A stretch of DNA of 64,000 nucleotides from Cryptomeria japonica (GCF_030272615.1 NC_081414.1:914635648-914699647), one strand, 5' to 3'; positions 11,735 through 22,208 are shown, counted from the stretch's first letter. Notes: generated by a model from the sequence alone, not told the origin. Numbers and translations are program-made.

Positions 11735-12181
11735 CAAGGAGATTCCTCTAAATCCAAGGGAGGAGTTAGGGTCAATTATACCTACACTAACAACGATAAT
11801 GTGATCAATATGATTGAATCTATTCAACCTGAATATTGCAATGTGATCATAGTCCCAGATCACCAAAATCAAACATAAACTGCTAATGTCGTGACTCACG
11901 CTCAAAGGAAGATTACTCTCCCAAGAGCTAGTTCCTCAACTTTTGATCAAACAACATCAAATCTACCAAATAGACAAACAGACACAATCATGGCTAAATC
12001 AAAACACCTGGCTTCATCATCTTCTCCTGGTTATAGTATTGTCAAACAATTGAAGAGAACCAATGCTCAAATCTCCATCTTGGAACTGCTTAAAATCTCT
12101 TCTGCTCATTAAGAGGTCCTGGACAAAGCTTTACTTACTACCAGTGTCCCTAAATATTTAGGCATAGATTGGTTTCAATCT
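11735..12181 (+). pseudogene. Gag-protease linker of outer element
   Basis: Between the zinc knuckle and the protease. A 73-codon ORF (11891-12112) contains THAQRKITLPRASSS and SIVKQLKRTNAQISILELLK, the short Leu-rich segment that precedes the protease in Tat-type polyproteins. The inner element has a similar stretch ending VPLVELLKIKEHKDAAL. It is separated from its neighbours by stops. Confidence 0.6.
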
Positions 12182-12961
12182 ATGGTGGGTCACTTGACCT
12201 CACCTCATTACCTCACTTTCTCTGAAGAAGATGATAACTCATTGCGTCACCCACATAACCAGCCATTACACATTGAAGTCATGATCCATAAACACTGCAT
12301 TAAACGTATTTTGATAGATGGAGGTGTTGGGTTGAATATTTGTACCTACAATCTATTGACACAGCTGGGACTTTCTAAAGATTTTATTGATCCAACAAAG
12401 AAGATAACAATCAAGGCTTATGATGAAGAAGAAAAAACTTCTAAGGGTCTGGTACTATTACCAATCAGAGTAGGACCTGTGGAAAGAGATGTCATTTTTC
12501 AAGTCCTGGATCTTCATCTTTCATACAACATCTTACTGGGTAGGCCATGGATTCATGAAATGAAAGTAGTACCATTTACGTATCATCAATGCCTAAAATT
12601 TCCTTATAATAGAGTTGAAGTTGGTATTTCGGCCGATACAAGCTATACCTGTAATGCATTAACACAAAGTGTTGATGCTTTTGTTCCTCATAATAGAGTA
12701 GGCTCCACAGCTGAAAGTTCGGAATCTTTGCTGAAATATTTACAAAAGAAATTGAAAATCATAAACACTGGCATGGATGGCTATAAGATAGAGCCTATAC
12801 TCTCACTAACATCTCTTCCTCCATCACCAAGAGAGTCAGGAAAACCATCAGAGGTTATGAAGCCACAAATTTCAACTCCAAAAGTCATTTATGATGGTCT
12901 CTTTATACATTCCTCTACTTCTCTTGCAAGTGAAATGGAAGAGGATGATGTCCTCAAATAA
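12182..12961 (+). pseudogene. Outer element aspartic protease region
   Basis: A 259-codon open stretch. The retropepsin-like core reads KRILIDGGVGLNICTYNLL, with DGG where active enzymes have D-[ST]-G. The flap/second half shows YNILLGRPWIHEMKVVPFTYH, the usual ILLGRPW block of plant Ty3 proteases. It would mature Gag-Pol. The altered active-site triad and the stop at 12959 argue against activity. It continues in the same frame, after small lesions, into the G-patch. Confidence 0.8.
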
Positions 12962-13004
12962 CTTTTTAAAGAAGATAGTGCAAACAAAGAAATATGACAT
13001 TGTG

Positions 13005-13120
13005 AGATTTCCCCGACACAATATGGTCCAGGATATAAGATGCTTCAACACATGGGATATTCTGGTGCTGGTCCTCTAGGCAAGTGTCAACCAGGTATTG
13101 TTGAACCCATTCAGTTATAA
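13005..13120 (+). pseudogene. G-patch motif downstream of protease
   Basis: In the frame starting 13022, YGPGYKMLQHMGYSGAGPLG is followed by KCQPGIVEPIQ and a TAA at 13118. The glycine spacing fits a G-patch, a glycine-rich RNA-binding motif also known at the C-terminus of betaretroviral proteases. After the TAA the frame continues with KVGLGYDPRMK, consistent with the original polyprotein. Confidence 0.75.
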
Positions 13121-14477
13121 ACTAAGTTTGCTAATGATAAAGTTGGACTAGGATATGATCCAAGAATGAAATTAGATCAGAAGCACACATCTCACCATCA
13201 ACATAAGTGGAAGAAAAAGGTACTACCTTTATCAACACAAGAAATTAATACTCACCAAACTCAGGAAGAGTGTGATGATGAACAAAAAGAATTGCCCACC
13301 CAGAGAGAGGAAACAGATGGCAATCAAGTTCCAGTTATATCAGCTATAATACCATAGGAAGTAGAAGTCCCAAAGGATATGAGAGATGAAGTATACAGGA
13401 TCAGAGATTTGTTTGCACCACTAAAAGTTTCAGCCACATATACTGGCAGACAACAAGTAGATGATTCAGAAACTGATTCAAATGAGTATGAATGGGGTCC
13501 AAACCACATCTCAGATACATCTACTATAGAAACCCTTGAATAATCTAGTGATATCATAGATGATGCACAAGAGCTAATACGCCTAAGAATGCAAAAGGAA
13601 ATAGAAGAAATCGGACTAAAAAGACAAGAAGACTATGAACGACAGCTGGGGAATGACCGGACACAAGCAATTTCTTCACCTACTATTTCCCCCTCTAATG
13701 AGGTAGGACAAATCAAGTACGAAACTACAAAAGAAGATTTAAAAGCTACAAAAATAGAACCAGTCATCAATCCAGAAGAAGCTGAATGGAACAGATGACA
13801 AGGATTAACAGAACCATCAAATTTATGCCCACAAGTGTGTCAAATACAAGTAATCAATGAACCAAATCATGAAGGAACTTGCAACATCAAAGATGTGGGT
13901 GTTGATACTATATATACCTTTACTAAGCCACTTGAAGATGAGTCAAGATGAGTCAACAACTTCATCCTATGACTCTGATGACTCAGATGGGAGCTCTACT
14001 TACAACAACAACTATTCAACAATGCATTATGACTACTCTATCATGAATGATGAGATATTGTCTACTATCACACCATGGTATGTAGTCCAGTCTGAAGTAG
14101 GTGACAATGCTAGAAGTAGGTCGGTTGGGTTAGGTCCAATAAATACTAACATGAATTTTGATAATCGTGTCATAACTATTCTTGGTCTCGAGACACATAT
14201 GCAAGGTAGTCTTCTAGAACTCAACTGGTCGGTCCGAAGCCATGATGATAGTACTGTGAACTCCCTTGAGCCTATTCCAACCTTATCCTTAATGCATCCA
14301 AAACTGATTGATTGTACTCTTTATAACCAACCCTTGAATGTACCTACTTTTGGCAATGACTATACATTAGCCTACTATCTCAATGCAGTTGAACCCATGT
14401 ACTCTTCCACTAGCGAACAGAATGAAAACATGAAGACCCAATGCCACCTTGCAATTTATTGCCATTACCTGTTTTAA
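13121..14477 (+). pseudogene. Protease-to-RT spacer of outer element
   Basis: Coding-like but broken. 13166-13357 is Lys/Gln/Glu-rich, 13589-13798 is charged (MQKEIEEIGLKRQEDYE), and 13857-14477 is a 206-codon stretch with a Ser/Asp-rich segment (SSYDSDDSDGSSTYNNN). No catalytic domain is recognised. The N-terminal part of RT expected next is missing: the sequence changes character near 14480 and RT only resumes near 42057. Confidence 0.6.
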
Positions 14478-14524
14478 AGGACCCCATTTGAAGTCCCTCT
14501 TCCTCATGTTCAAGCATTGATTCC

Positions 14525-15454
14525 TTGCTAGAATCCATCACAAATGTTCAAAGTGCATTTCCTTCATGCCAAAACATTGATTCATTGTCCGAATCCCCCA
14601 TGCATATCCAAAGTCCAACCTCATGTCAAGAGGATAGTTTAGAGCATGAAGAAATGTGTCTTAAAACAGATCAAGATCAAGATCCCAAAACCTTATCATC
14701 CCATCCAATTGTTGACCAAGACCCCATGTTCCCAAACACTCACGATGATTCCCCTATTCTTGTCAATTCTATCCAAGAACACAATATCCTTTCAAATCCC
14801 ATTGACATTCCACTTCCTAAACAAGATCAAGATATCCCTTCCATCCTTTCCGATGATCCCATTAAAAGTCAAGAGCAAAGAACCTTTAAAGAGGATTCCA
14901 ATGATCTTCCTCCTTGTCAAGATCAAATTCTTCCTTCAGATCTCCCACAAGATTCCTTTGTTCCTCCATCTCCTTGTCTTAATGCAACATATCCACTCCA
15001 AGATCGCATTTCTTTTGATGATCCCATTATTTCTCCCATTCCATCTCTTGAAGAGCCTATCATTGAACCATGTCCACTACATAATCCTAGTCCCCCTCAT
15101 GATCCTAATTCCCCTCATGATTCTAACGTGTCAGTGCAAGATGTTCATGAACCCTTGACATGCATAATGGGTTCTTCCACTTTGGTGCAATCTGATCCAC
15201 TTCAAGATCTCATTATTTCTCTCATATCATATCCACCTCATAATGGACTCGCGTCTTCTTCCCAAACAAAAGAGTATCCTACAAGTCAAGATATTCATAA
15301 AGGCAAAGGGGTAGACATTCATGAGAAAGAACCCCTCATATCAAAGAATATACTAATGGTCATGGCTACAGAGCTCACACTCAAGGCGTTGGTATCCCTT
15401 CAAAGTCAAAATCCAAATGTCCACCTTCCCCATCATCACTTCCATCCATTCTAG
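14525..15454 (+). CDS. Low-complexity open reading frame, 309 codons, unknown
   Basis: Open but not recognised. Rich in Pro, Ser, Asp, Gln and Ile, with recurrent short phrases such as QDQD, SHPI, DDPI and PPHDPNSPHDSN. There are no membrane segments, zinc motifs or catalytic signatures. The DNA is built from degenerate CCTCATGATCC / CAAGATCAAGATC words, so the open frame may just reflect repeat composition. The same style continues right of the inner insertion (35826-36437), for example PPSPSSSILGPY. It could be a degenerate spacer ORF of the second gypsy element. Confidence 0.35.
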   Translation: MLESITNVQSAFPSCQNIDSLSESPMHIQSPTSCQEDSLEHEEMCLKTDQDQDPKTLSSHPIVDQDPMFPNTHDDSPILVNSIQEHNILSNPIDIPLPKQDQDIPSILSDDPIKSQEQRTFKEDSNDLPPCQDQILPSDLPQDSFVPPSPCLNATYPLQDRISFDDPIISPIPSLEEPIIEPCPLHNPSPPHDPNSPHDSNVSVQDVHEPLTCIMGSSTLVQSDPLQDLIISLISYPPHNGLASSSQTKEYPTSQDIHKGKGVDIHEKEPLISKNILMVMATELTLKALVSLQSQNPNVHLPHHHFHPF

Positions 15455-15563
15455 GTCCCTATATCCCTCCATCTCCTATGAAACATCAGCAAAGGCACAC
15501 ATCCTTGAGTAAATTTCATTAATCCAAAAGAACTCCATTTCATTCATATCCATCCATGCATTC
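15455..15563 (+). other. Insertion target with left CATTC duplication
   Basis: CATCC-rich sequence ending in CATTC (15559-15563). The same 5 bp follow the inner element at 35826-35830, which fixes both ends of that element exactly. Confidence 0.95.
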
Positions 15564-15892
15564 TGTTATCGCTGTTTTAAAATTGGGTTCTTTCCCCATA
15601 TTTGGCTATGGTTTTTGAAAAAATTTGTATAAGATGTGGCCCCAAATGCTTCAGCCTTATTCTAAACCTAGAGGGTTTAAGGTTTTTCTAAGTTTTAGGC
15701 TCTATCTTTTGTGTTAGGTCCCCTGGTTTCTATTCCGACGTTACTTTATTTCACTTAAGTCATGGGTCGCGGGGTCGTAAGAAGTGTCCCCCCTTGCTAT
15801 TTACCTAGGCGGTCATGTTTATTATTTGAAAATTTTCGCCTTTTATTATTTCCTTCTAAAGTGCCGGGCCCAGTAAACACTGATCAACTTGG

Positions 15893-16985
15893 GGAAAGAT
15901 CCGACGGTTGGCGCTATTTCGCAAAGGCTAAGTGCTCACATTTTAAGGCTGCGAAATAGCGAGAATGAATATCAGCCGTCCATGTGTCATGCGGAGGAAG
16001 TGAAGGTTGCGGCTGTCAAGAAGGTGGGGCCCCCTCTACGTGGTCTTCTCTGGCGTATTGGAGTGCAGCACGTGGCACAGGCCGCCACAGTCAGCAGGAC
16101 AAAGAACGCCAGGTGTCCATGATGTGTCCGTGGACCCACCTCTTCTGAAAGCTCCTAGCAGGGTTTAAATGCTGAGCAACTTCAGAAAGGATCTGACGGT
16201 CAGCGCTATTTCGCAAAGGTTAAGTGCTTGCCCTTTAAGGCTGCGAAATAGCGAGGATTAATATCGGCCGTCCATCTGTCACGACAGGGTACGTGGAAGG
16301 CATAGTTGTCAGTGATAGCTGGAGCCCCGTGGCTTTCTTTTGGCGTATTATAAGGTAACACGTGGCACAGGCCGCCACAGTCAGCAGAACAAGAACGCCA
16401 GGTGTCCATGATGTGTCCGTGGGCCCACCTCTTCTGAAAGCTCCTAGCAGGGTTTAAATGTCGCGCAAGTCGAGATAAGATCTAACGGCTCGCGCTATTT
16501 CGCAAGGGTAAGATGCTCACATTTTAAGGCTGCGAAATAGCGAAAGTTAACCTGGACCATCCACGTGTCTTGATGACACGCGGTCTAAAAGGCAGCTGTG
16601 GGTCCCTATAGTGTATGTTCGACACATGAAAAGTTGACAGGTCAGCTTCGAAGGTGACACGAAAGCCAGGTGTCTATGGCGTTTCTGTGGGCCCACCTTT
16701 TCTGAGGTAGACCTGTCGAGACTGAAGTGGGGCCCCCATGGTTCTTCTTCCGGCAAATGACAGAATGACAAATCAGCACAGTGGATGACTAGATGCCAGA
16801 TGTCACTGATGACTCAGCGGGCCCACCATTCCTGAGGACCTGTTCGAAGGATTAAAAGGCGATTAACTTGAAAGATAATCCAACGACCCACGCTATTTCG
16901 CAAGGGTTAAGTGCTCACCCTTTAAGGCTGCGAAATAGCGAGAATGAATATCAGCCGTCCACGTGTCATGATGATGACATGGCAA
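15893..16985 (+). repeat. U3 tandem repeat block: four long dyads with G-box/ABRE motifs
   Basis: 3.5 diverged units of about 290-400 bp. Each has a perfect 12-bp inverted repeat, CGCTATTTCGCA...TGCGAAATAGCG, at 15912-15961, 16204-16253, 16493-16542 and 16891-16940, with about 26 nt between arms. The units also carry G-box/ABRE-type CACGTGGC (16069, 16359) or CACGTGTC (16562, 16960). A shared tail CCACAGTCAGCAG...GCCAGGTGTC...CCCACC repeats in the first two units. Known biology: CACGTG[GT]C is bound by bZIP factors in abscisic acid/stress responses. A promoter role here is inference. Confidence 0.85.
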
Positions 16986-17012
16986 AAAGAGAAAAGCACG
17001 AGCCCGCTACGG

Positions 17013-17018
17013 TATAAA
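17013..17018 (+). promoter_or_regulatory. TATA box of 5' LTR promoter
   Basis: TATAAAGG in a GC-rich setting (ACGGTATAAAGGGCG), directly downstream of the repeat block and about 510 nt before the LTR ORF. Transcription would be expected to begin near 17040-17050. CCAAT words occur at 17070 and 17100. Confidence 0.6.
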
Positions 17019-17142
17019 GGGCGACATTCAGCCAGTATCAAAATAGAATGTGAGGGGATTTTCTAAGCCAATGGTTGGATGCCGCGTGGTATTATGTGGC
17101 CAATAAAAAGACAGGACTTAGACTAAGGACAAAGCCGTCAAA

Positions 17143-17286
17143 ATGAAATTCACAGAGAGACACTTGCAGAAAGACTGCGGCCCGTTGGAGCTAAAATATG
17201 AATTCTCGTATGAATTCGATTTTGAAGGGACGGTCGAAGCATGCGGAATCAATGTTACAGTTAAGGCCCAGAGTACAAGCATTTGA
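17143..17286 (+). CDS. Upstream ORF, 47 codons, in the LTR leader
   Basis: First ATG after the TATA box. It encodes a 47-residue peptide beginning MKFTERHLQKDC and ends at TGA 17284-17286, before a possible donor GTAAGG (17302). It is identical in the 3' LTR copy (30869-31012). It could dampen translation of the main ORF, or be chance. No family recognised. Confidence 0.4.
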   Translation: MKFTERHLQKDCGPLELKYEFSYEFDFEGTVEACGINVTVKAQSTSI

Positions 17287-17301
17287 TTTCCTAACAACCA
17301 A

Positions 17302-17442
17302 GTAAGGATATCTCTTAAAAGGATTTTTGCAGAGGAGGCAAACGCAGAGTTATCTTTTACAAATACAGAGAAGGCGAATTGGTTGCAGAGCAAATTTCTT
17401 CGAGTAAGCATCAGGTTTTTTTTTTTTTTTCTTATTTTGCAG
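17302..17442 (+). other. Possible 5'-UTR intron (141 nt)
   Basis: Donor AA|GTAAGG at 17302, then a run of about 15 T and TTATTTTGCAG ending at 17442, a strong plant 3' splice site. Removing it would join the uORF region to the main ORF leader 83 nt before the ATG. The same signals are at 31028-31168. Predicted by eye only. Confidence 0.45.
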
Positions 17443-17525
17443 CCGTTCTTGTGTTGTGATACGTGAAACTGTTCTCGTATAGCAGAAATATTTTCAGAAG
17501 TAATATTTATCTGGTTGTATTGCAA

Positions 17526-20500
17526 ATGGCTCCTAAAAGGGAATTTTTTGGTAAAGTTGATTATCTTGAAAGAAGTGTGTGTGATGACTTCTTAGAGCAG
17601 TTGACGCTGTCAACCAACCAGGCATCTAAGGCCAAAGAATTAGTACCCAGGGCTCCCCGACTGAAAATTGGAGAAGGATTGTATGATAAGGGTAATTGGT
17701 TAAGAGACCCACAGGTTGGGCTGTCTGGGTTGGGGTTATTTAAAATCGGTTTTGGAATGAGGAATTCTCCTGCTCCTCAAAATAGCATTTGGGAACTAGA
17801 TGTTGGGAAATTGGTAGTCCCAGGGGTGTTCATGGATACAGATTTGTTAACCCAGATGGCATTAAATTATGATTCAGTTACCAGGTGTATCCGGGATGTG
17901 AATGGAAAAACCCTCGTGGAGATAAACGCAGAAGAGCTGAGAAAAGCGTTTGGGCTTAGTGAGTTTACCAATTTCTTGGAGCATATAAGCTTCACACAAT
18001 TAACTCAGGTGTACAGGGCACAGAGGACTCATCTCAGGAATGGGCCTCTCAAAGAACTTTTTCTGAAAGTGGGAGGGTTAGTAGTTGTAGGGCCCCATAC
18101 ACAAGAGCCCTTTTCACTAAGTATGTTTACCTTAAGGGCAAAAGGGATGTACTGGGCACTTTGCCAAGTTCTAGGAGAGGATGTTGAATCTAATATACCA
18201 AATCATTATCTGTTAATGATTGTTCAAATTTTGAATCCTTCTCTTGCTATTACATTTGATTACGCCTCCTATATTGCTGATGCTATCCATGGAGGACTGA
18301 TGGGGATAAAGAATGGGAAGGTGGATAGGCCATTTGGGTGGTATTCACTATTGATGCACCTCTTCCTCTTCAAAGGTGGAGATTATTTTGCCAGTGGAAT
18401 GGATCTGGTAAAAGAAAAGGAGGGAGAGAAGATGCCAGTACAATTATGGAGCACCGTATTGTCATGGGATAGAGAGGATGCAAGTTTTCTAAAGTTTGAT
18501 AAATACTTTGCATCCAAAATAAGGACTCTTCTTTGCTCTGACAATCCACGAGTCCCCAAAATTCTTCTGGAATTCCTAAGACCAAAAGAATTCGCAGAGA
18601 ATGTCAAGATTGTTCATAACTGGGGTGATATGTATTTGTATCCAGTGTCCACAGTGTTTAGGGTTTTTGGTTTCAGAGGCACCCCATTTTTGTTACCATA
18701 CCAGGTCCCCCTCAAAGTGGGAATAGCTGAGATTCTCAGACAAATTGGTGACTTGCAAGAGGCAGAGTTAACAGGCCGAGGTAAAGGGACTATTTTCCCT
18801 ACAGCTACAGTAGCCCACCAATTTGTAATCACCAAGGGCGGCTGGAAATGTTTTGAGGATTTCCTCAAACCCTACCATTTGTCCACTGCAGTGTCAAGAT
18901 GTGCTGATCCGGAGGACTTCTACAATGGTGTATTCCGGAAGAAGGTAGCATGCAGAGGAAGGCCCCACCAATTCCACTTTCCTGAAGACCTCATCAGGAA
19001 TGAATTTGATTTGGATGAACAGGAGTTGAGGAAGGAAAAATGGGTAGTTTACAGGAAGGCCCTGGATTTTGTGCATCAATTTGATGCTAGCTATGACCCA
19101 TTGTCTAGCTTCTTCCCATTGGAAGAAAAGATAAAATTTTTGATTATTTGTTTTGAGGATGTGATGCAGACAATAAAGGAGAAAAGGGGAGTTGTAATTA
19201 AAAACAACCCTGAGAAAGCAAGAATGATTTTGGGGAAATCAGCTCCTATTAAAGCCATCCCTCCTGGTGATTACACCCTGCATAAGAAAGCAGGTTATAG
19301 TGTGTTGGTGTCTGCAAGAGGGGAACCCTCTTCATCTAAAGGGAAGAGGAAAGCACATGAAGTCATTGACATCCAAGACAGCCCAAAGAAGCAGAGGGTG
19401 GGGAAGGAAGTGCAATCAGATACACCCTTATATTCCCCATCCCAATCCCCTCTCCACATTGGAGATGAACAAGCAGCAACTGAATACCTCTCTCAGTTGG
19501 GCAGTTTGGGGGAGATTGCGTATACATATGATGAAGTGGAAGAGGGGATGCCAGAAGAACCCACTAAAGCACAAATGGACATCACCTCGACTGAACTCAA
19601 AGGCCAGGAGTGGGATCCTGAGATAAAGAAGGCCACTAGTGCTTTTCTAGCCGATGATAGTTTTGTAACATCTGAAGCATTCATGCAGTTTATATGGAAA
19701 CAACATATAGATAAATATAATGCTAGATGTGAAACAAGAAAGGCAGAACAATTAAATAAAGATCCAGCCTTGGTGGAGGAAGAAATAAAACAGGAGATGA
19801 TGGAAGAATTCAAAACCATCACTCCTGAACAGGGGAGAGATTTAGTAGCACAAGCTGGAGTGCTCATTTTGCCAGAATGGAATATTGCTGATGCTCTGGT
19901 GCTGGATGCAGTGAGGAAAGAAACCAAACCCATGGAAGGGGTTACATTCAGTAAAGACAATGCTGCTCTAGTCATGTGGTCCCTTAAGAGAAATGAGGAC
20001 AAGAAGGGTAAAGACACCACAGGGACAAGTCACATTGGCGGATTGATGGTCAGGAGAGTAGAAAGCACAGGGGTAGTAGAGGCTGCTAGCACGGTGTTGG
20101 AGATTGCCAAATTTAGTGTTGCAGTAGCTGAGAAGGATGCTAAAGAAAAAGAGGCTCTCCAGCTCAAATTGGAAACAGTCTTGAAGGCTTATGACAGTGC
20201 CAAGGAGGAAATAAAAGGCAAGGAGAGTATTATTGCCAGATTGCAGAGCCAATTAGCAGGACAAAGTCAACAAGGTGAATCTTCAACATTAATGATCACC
20301 TCTTCTCCTGCAAGACCTCCACCTACTAGCCCCATTATTGAGCTCCCACCATCTCCTGCACCTTCCAGCTCTCAGATGATAGAGATAACTCCCCAAGAAT
20401 TGGAGAGTCTTAAGCAAACTCAGGCCTATTATGCAGGGAAGTATGAAGAAAAGATCAAGGCCACAGTCTCCAGTTTTGCAGACACTATAAATGCTTCACT

Positions 20501-21128
20501 CCTTCACAATAGTGTAGGAAAAGTCATGGAGATATGGACTGAGTTGATAAGAGATAAAGTCATATTGACACCCATTTTTGACAGATGGAGGCCTAGGGAG
20601 CAGGATTTAGAGTTCATGTGTGTTTCCTGTGATGAAGCAAGAGCTAACCCTATTATCAAATCCACTTCTGATATTACTAAGAGTTTATTGCAATTGGCGA
20701 CAGAGGTGGATAATGTGGAAAGAAGGGTTAAATTGCTTAAAAAGGAATACACTGATCAGGTGTGTGAATTACTCCCAGGAATTTTTGCTAATCCAGATCA
20801 ACTGAAAGACAAACAGATATGGCTCAATGAGATAAATGTTAAATTGTCAGCAAGGGTCAAGGGAATTATTGATCTGGATGACACCTCATTTTTTGTTATA
20901 ACCATACAGGAAATAGAGAGAATTAAATCACACTACAGTTTTCTTAACTCAGAAGTCAACAAACTGAGGAATTCTTGGAAAGGGTTGACTAAGGTTAAAA
21001 GTGATGTGATTAATTTTGTATGGCCGACCAAGGAGACGTATGGTGAGTGGGGAATTAAATATTCCACTCGAGATCCGGAGCAGTTAGAGAACGTCCCTGA
21101 AAAGCCAGAGGAGGTTGCAACTGAATAA
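17526..21128 (+). CDS. LTR-encoded protein, 1,200 aa, unknown function (5' LTR copy)
   Basis: ATG at 17526 in good plant context (GCAAATGGC); the open frame extends 21 codons further upstream without an ATG, so this start is chosen. Uninterrupted to TAA at 21126. Residues 1 to about 590 look globular, with blocks such as SIWELDVGKLVVPGVFMDTD and GWYSLLMHLFLFKGG. About 605-627 holds a bipartite basic NLS-like cluster (KGKRK...PKKQR). Then come an acidic region, a coiled coil (about 870-913), a Pro/Ser-rich hinge (about 926-950) and a helical C-terminus with ERRVKLLKKEY. No zinc knuckle, protease, RT or integrase motif. The domain family is not recognised. A broken homologue is at 57693-61160. 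Possible roles: nuclear factor, packaging or silencing-related accessory protein (speculative). Confidence 0.85.
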   Translation: MAPKREFFGKVDYLERSVCDDFLEQLTLSTNQASKAKELVPRAPRLKIGEGLYDKGNWLRDPQVGLSGLGLFKIGFGMRNSPAPQNSIWELDVGKLVVPGVFMDTDLLTQMALNYDSVTRCIRDVNGKTLVEINAEELRKAFGLSEFTNFLEHISFTQLTQVYRAQRTHLRNGPLKELFLKVGGLVVVGPHTQEPFSLSMFTLRAKGMYWALCQVLGEDVESNIPNHYLLMIVQILNPSLAITFDYASYIADAIHGGLMGIKNGKVDRPFGWYSLLMHLFLFKGGDYFASGMDLVKEKEGEKMPVQLWSTVLSWDREDASFLKFDKYFASKIRTLLCSDNPRVPKILLEFLRPKEFAENVKIVHNWGDMYLYPVSTVFRVFGFRGTPFLLPYQVPLKVGIAEILRQIGDLQEAELTGRGKGTIFPTATVAHQFVITKGGWKCFEDFLKPYHLSTAVSRCADPEDFYNGVFRKKVACRGRPHQFHFPEDLIRNEFDLDEQELRKEKWVVYRKALDFVHQFDASYDPLSSFFPLEEKIKFLIICFEDVMQTIKEKRGVVIKNNPEKARMILGKSAPIKAIPPGDYTLHKKAGYSVLVSARGEPSSSKGKRKAHEVIDIQDSPKKQRVGKEVQSDTPLYSPSQSPLHIGDEQAATEYLSQLGSLGEIAYTYDEVEEGMPEEPTKAQMDITSTELKGQEWDPEIKKATSAFLADDSFVTSEAFMQFIWKQHIDKYNARCETRKAEQLNKDPALVEEEIKQEMMEEFKTITPEQGRDLVAQAGVLILPEWNIADALVLDAVRKETKPMEGVTFSKDNAALVMWSLKRNEDKKGKDTTGTSHIGGLMVRRVESTGVVEAASTVLEIAKFSVAVAEKDAKEKEALQLKLETVLKAYDSAKEEIKGKESIIARLQSQLAGQSQQGESSTLMITSSPARPPPTSPIIELPPSPAPSSSQMIEITPQELESLKQTQAYYAGKYEEKIKATVSSFADTINASLLHNSVGKVMEIWTELIRDKVILTPIFDRWRPREQDLEFMCVSCDEARANPIIKSTSDITKSLLQLATEVDNVERRVKLLKKEYTDQVCELLPGIFANPDQLKDKQIWLNEINVKLSARVKGIIDLDDTSFFVITIQEIERIKSHYSFLNSEVNKLRNSWKGLTKVKSDVINFVWPTKETYGEWGIKYSTRDPEQLENVPEKPEEVATE

Positions 21129-22099
21129 CCTGTCCAACAGACTGCTGAAGAAGCTGAAAAGAGCGCATAACTGAAATTGTAACTTCTTCAATTTTTGAAG
21201 TAATTGTAACAAACTTTCCTCAAAGAAGTCCGAAGCTTTGTGCATCCATATTGTTATAAATGGATACCAGGACTAGAGAGAGAGGGATCACAAATTTTTG
21301 TAAGAAAACGCTGCAGAAATGTTATCTGAGCTTTTCCAAAGTTTAATGGAGAATTAGACTCTTGTAAAATCTTTTTTTTAAATGAATATCAATATACAGA
21401 CCATCAGTTTTGAGTAAAGCTCTGTGTCGTCTTCAAATTTGTCCTTAATCGTATTTACTCTTTCATTCAGAATAATCTAGGATTTTTCTGTTTGAATGGA
21501 ATTGTAAAGCAATCTCAGTATGGGTGTTTTTAGCATTTCTCTTTAGGAGGGAAATAAAACAGGCATGACCACTCTACCAGTAAATACTTCGGGACGAACT
21601 TTGAATTTTGAGGATCCTAGCTTATTTTGAAGTGATTAAATTCTTGTTGATGTTAGGTATTTACAGGGATAAATGGAGACCAAGTTGATGGGAAGTATAG
21701 AGATGTTTTATTTCAGGAGTTTTATTCGAGTTTGAGTGTCTTTGTAGCCTTGGATAAAGCATTGGTACTAATTGAAGCTGTTTATTGCATGCTTTGTTGA
21801 TCAAATATACTGAAGTTGAATATTGTTTCATTCTTTGCTTTCAGTTGTTTTTTTCAAGGTGAACAAACTCACTGGTTTTCTGGACTGGTTTGCTGTGGGT
21901 TTGTTGCTTTAAGAATGTGAATTTAATTCACAAAGGGTATACCCGCCTGGGCTTAGGGAAGAGCCCGAAGTGTAGAAGGTCTAACCAAACCTTGTCATAT
22001 GTTGTCTCTGAAATCCTTTTATCCTTGATGTCTTCTTGGCACTCATTTTAGATTATATTATTAAAGGCATTGAAGGGTAATCAGATTTTGAGAACAACA
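21129..22099 (+). other. LTR 3' noncoding part (R end and U5)
   Basis: Noncoding, about 970 bp. It contains AATAAA at 21553-21558 in GGGAAATAAAACAGG, the best polyadenylation signal downstream of the ORF, and T-rich stretches near 21370. The LTR ends GAGAACAACA. The same region is at 34855-35825. Confidence 0.7.
21553..21558 (+). terminator. Candidate polyadenylation signal in 5' LTR
   Basis: AATAAA 425 nt after the ORF stop. In the 3' LTR (35279-35284) it could end genomic RNA; in the 5' LTR it could produce a short LTR-only mRNA encoding just the 1,200-aa protein. Confidence 0.5.
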
Positions 22100-22103
22100 A
22101 AAG

Positions 22104-22121
22104 TGGCGACTCTGCTGGGGA
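22104..22121 (+). other. Primer binding site of inner element
   Basis: TGGCGACTCTGCTGGGGA begins 4 nt after the LTR end. TGG pairs with the tRNA CCA end. I believe this resembles the tRNA-Arg type reported for some Tat/Ogre elements, but I cannot verify the tRNA here. Confidence 0.75.
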
Positions 22122-22208
22122 CAGTTATCACAAAGATATACACATAAAATCTGTGCAAAGACTTGTGGAAAGTATTGTTGTGTTTGTGAGTAAGACTGCT
22201 TGCGTCTA

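Larger units (their letters stand above)
15564..22099 (+). repeat. 5' LTR of inner element (6,536 bp)
   Basis: The start TG at 15564 and end CA at 22099 are set by the target duplication and by the point where similarity to the 3' LTR ends. Sub-regions: U3 with tandem repeats (15893-16985), TATA box (17013), leader with uORF and a possible intron, the 1,200-codon ORF, then about 970 bp of noncoding sequence with AATAAA at 21553. If transcription starts just after the TATA box, the ORF lies inside R, making R several kb long. Confidence 0.96.

Noticed and set aside
15762-16771. Short ORFs in the U3 repeats (65, 77, 67 and 74 codons)
   Set aside because: They fall within tandem regulatory-type repeats upstream of the TATA box and have no domain signature.
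15912-16940. Regularly spaced dyads as a CRISPR array
   Set aside because: Only four units, 290-400 bp apart, in a eukaryotic LTR with no cas genes.
17118-20752. Several minus-strand ORFs of 60-175 codons across the LTR gene (and their copies at 30844-34478)
   Set aside because: They lie antisense to an intact 1,200-codon frame, have no motifs, and are repeated only because the LTR is duplicated.
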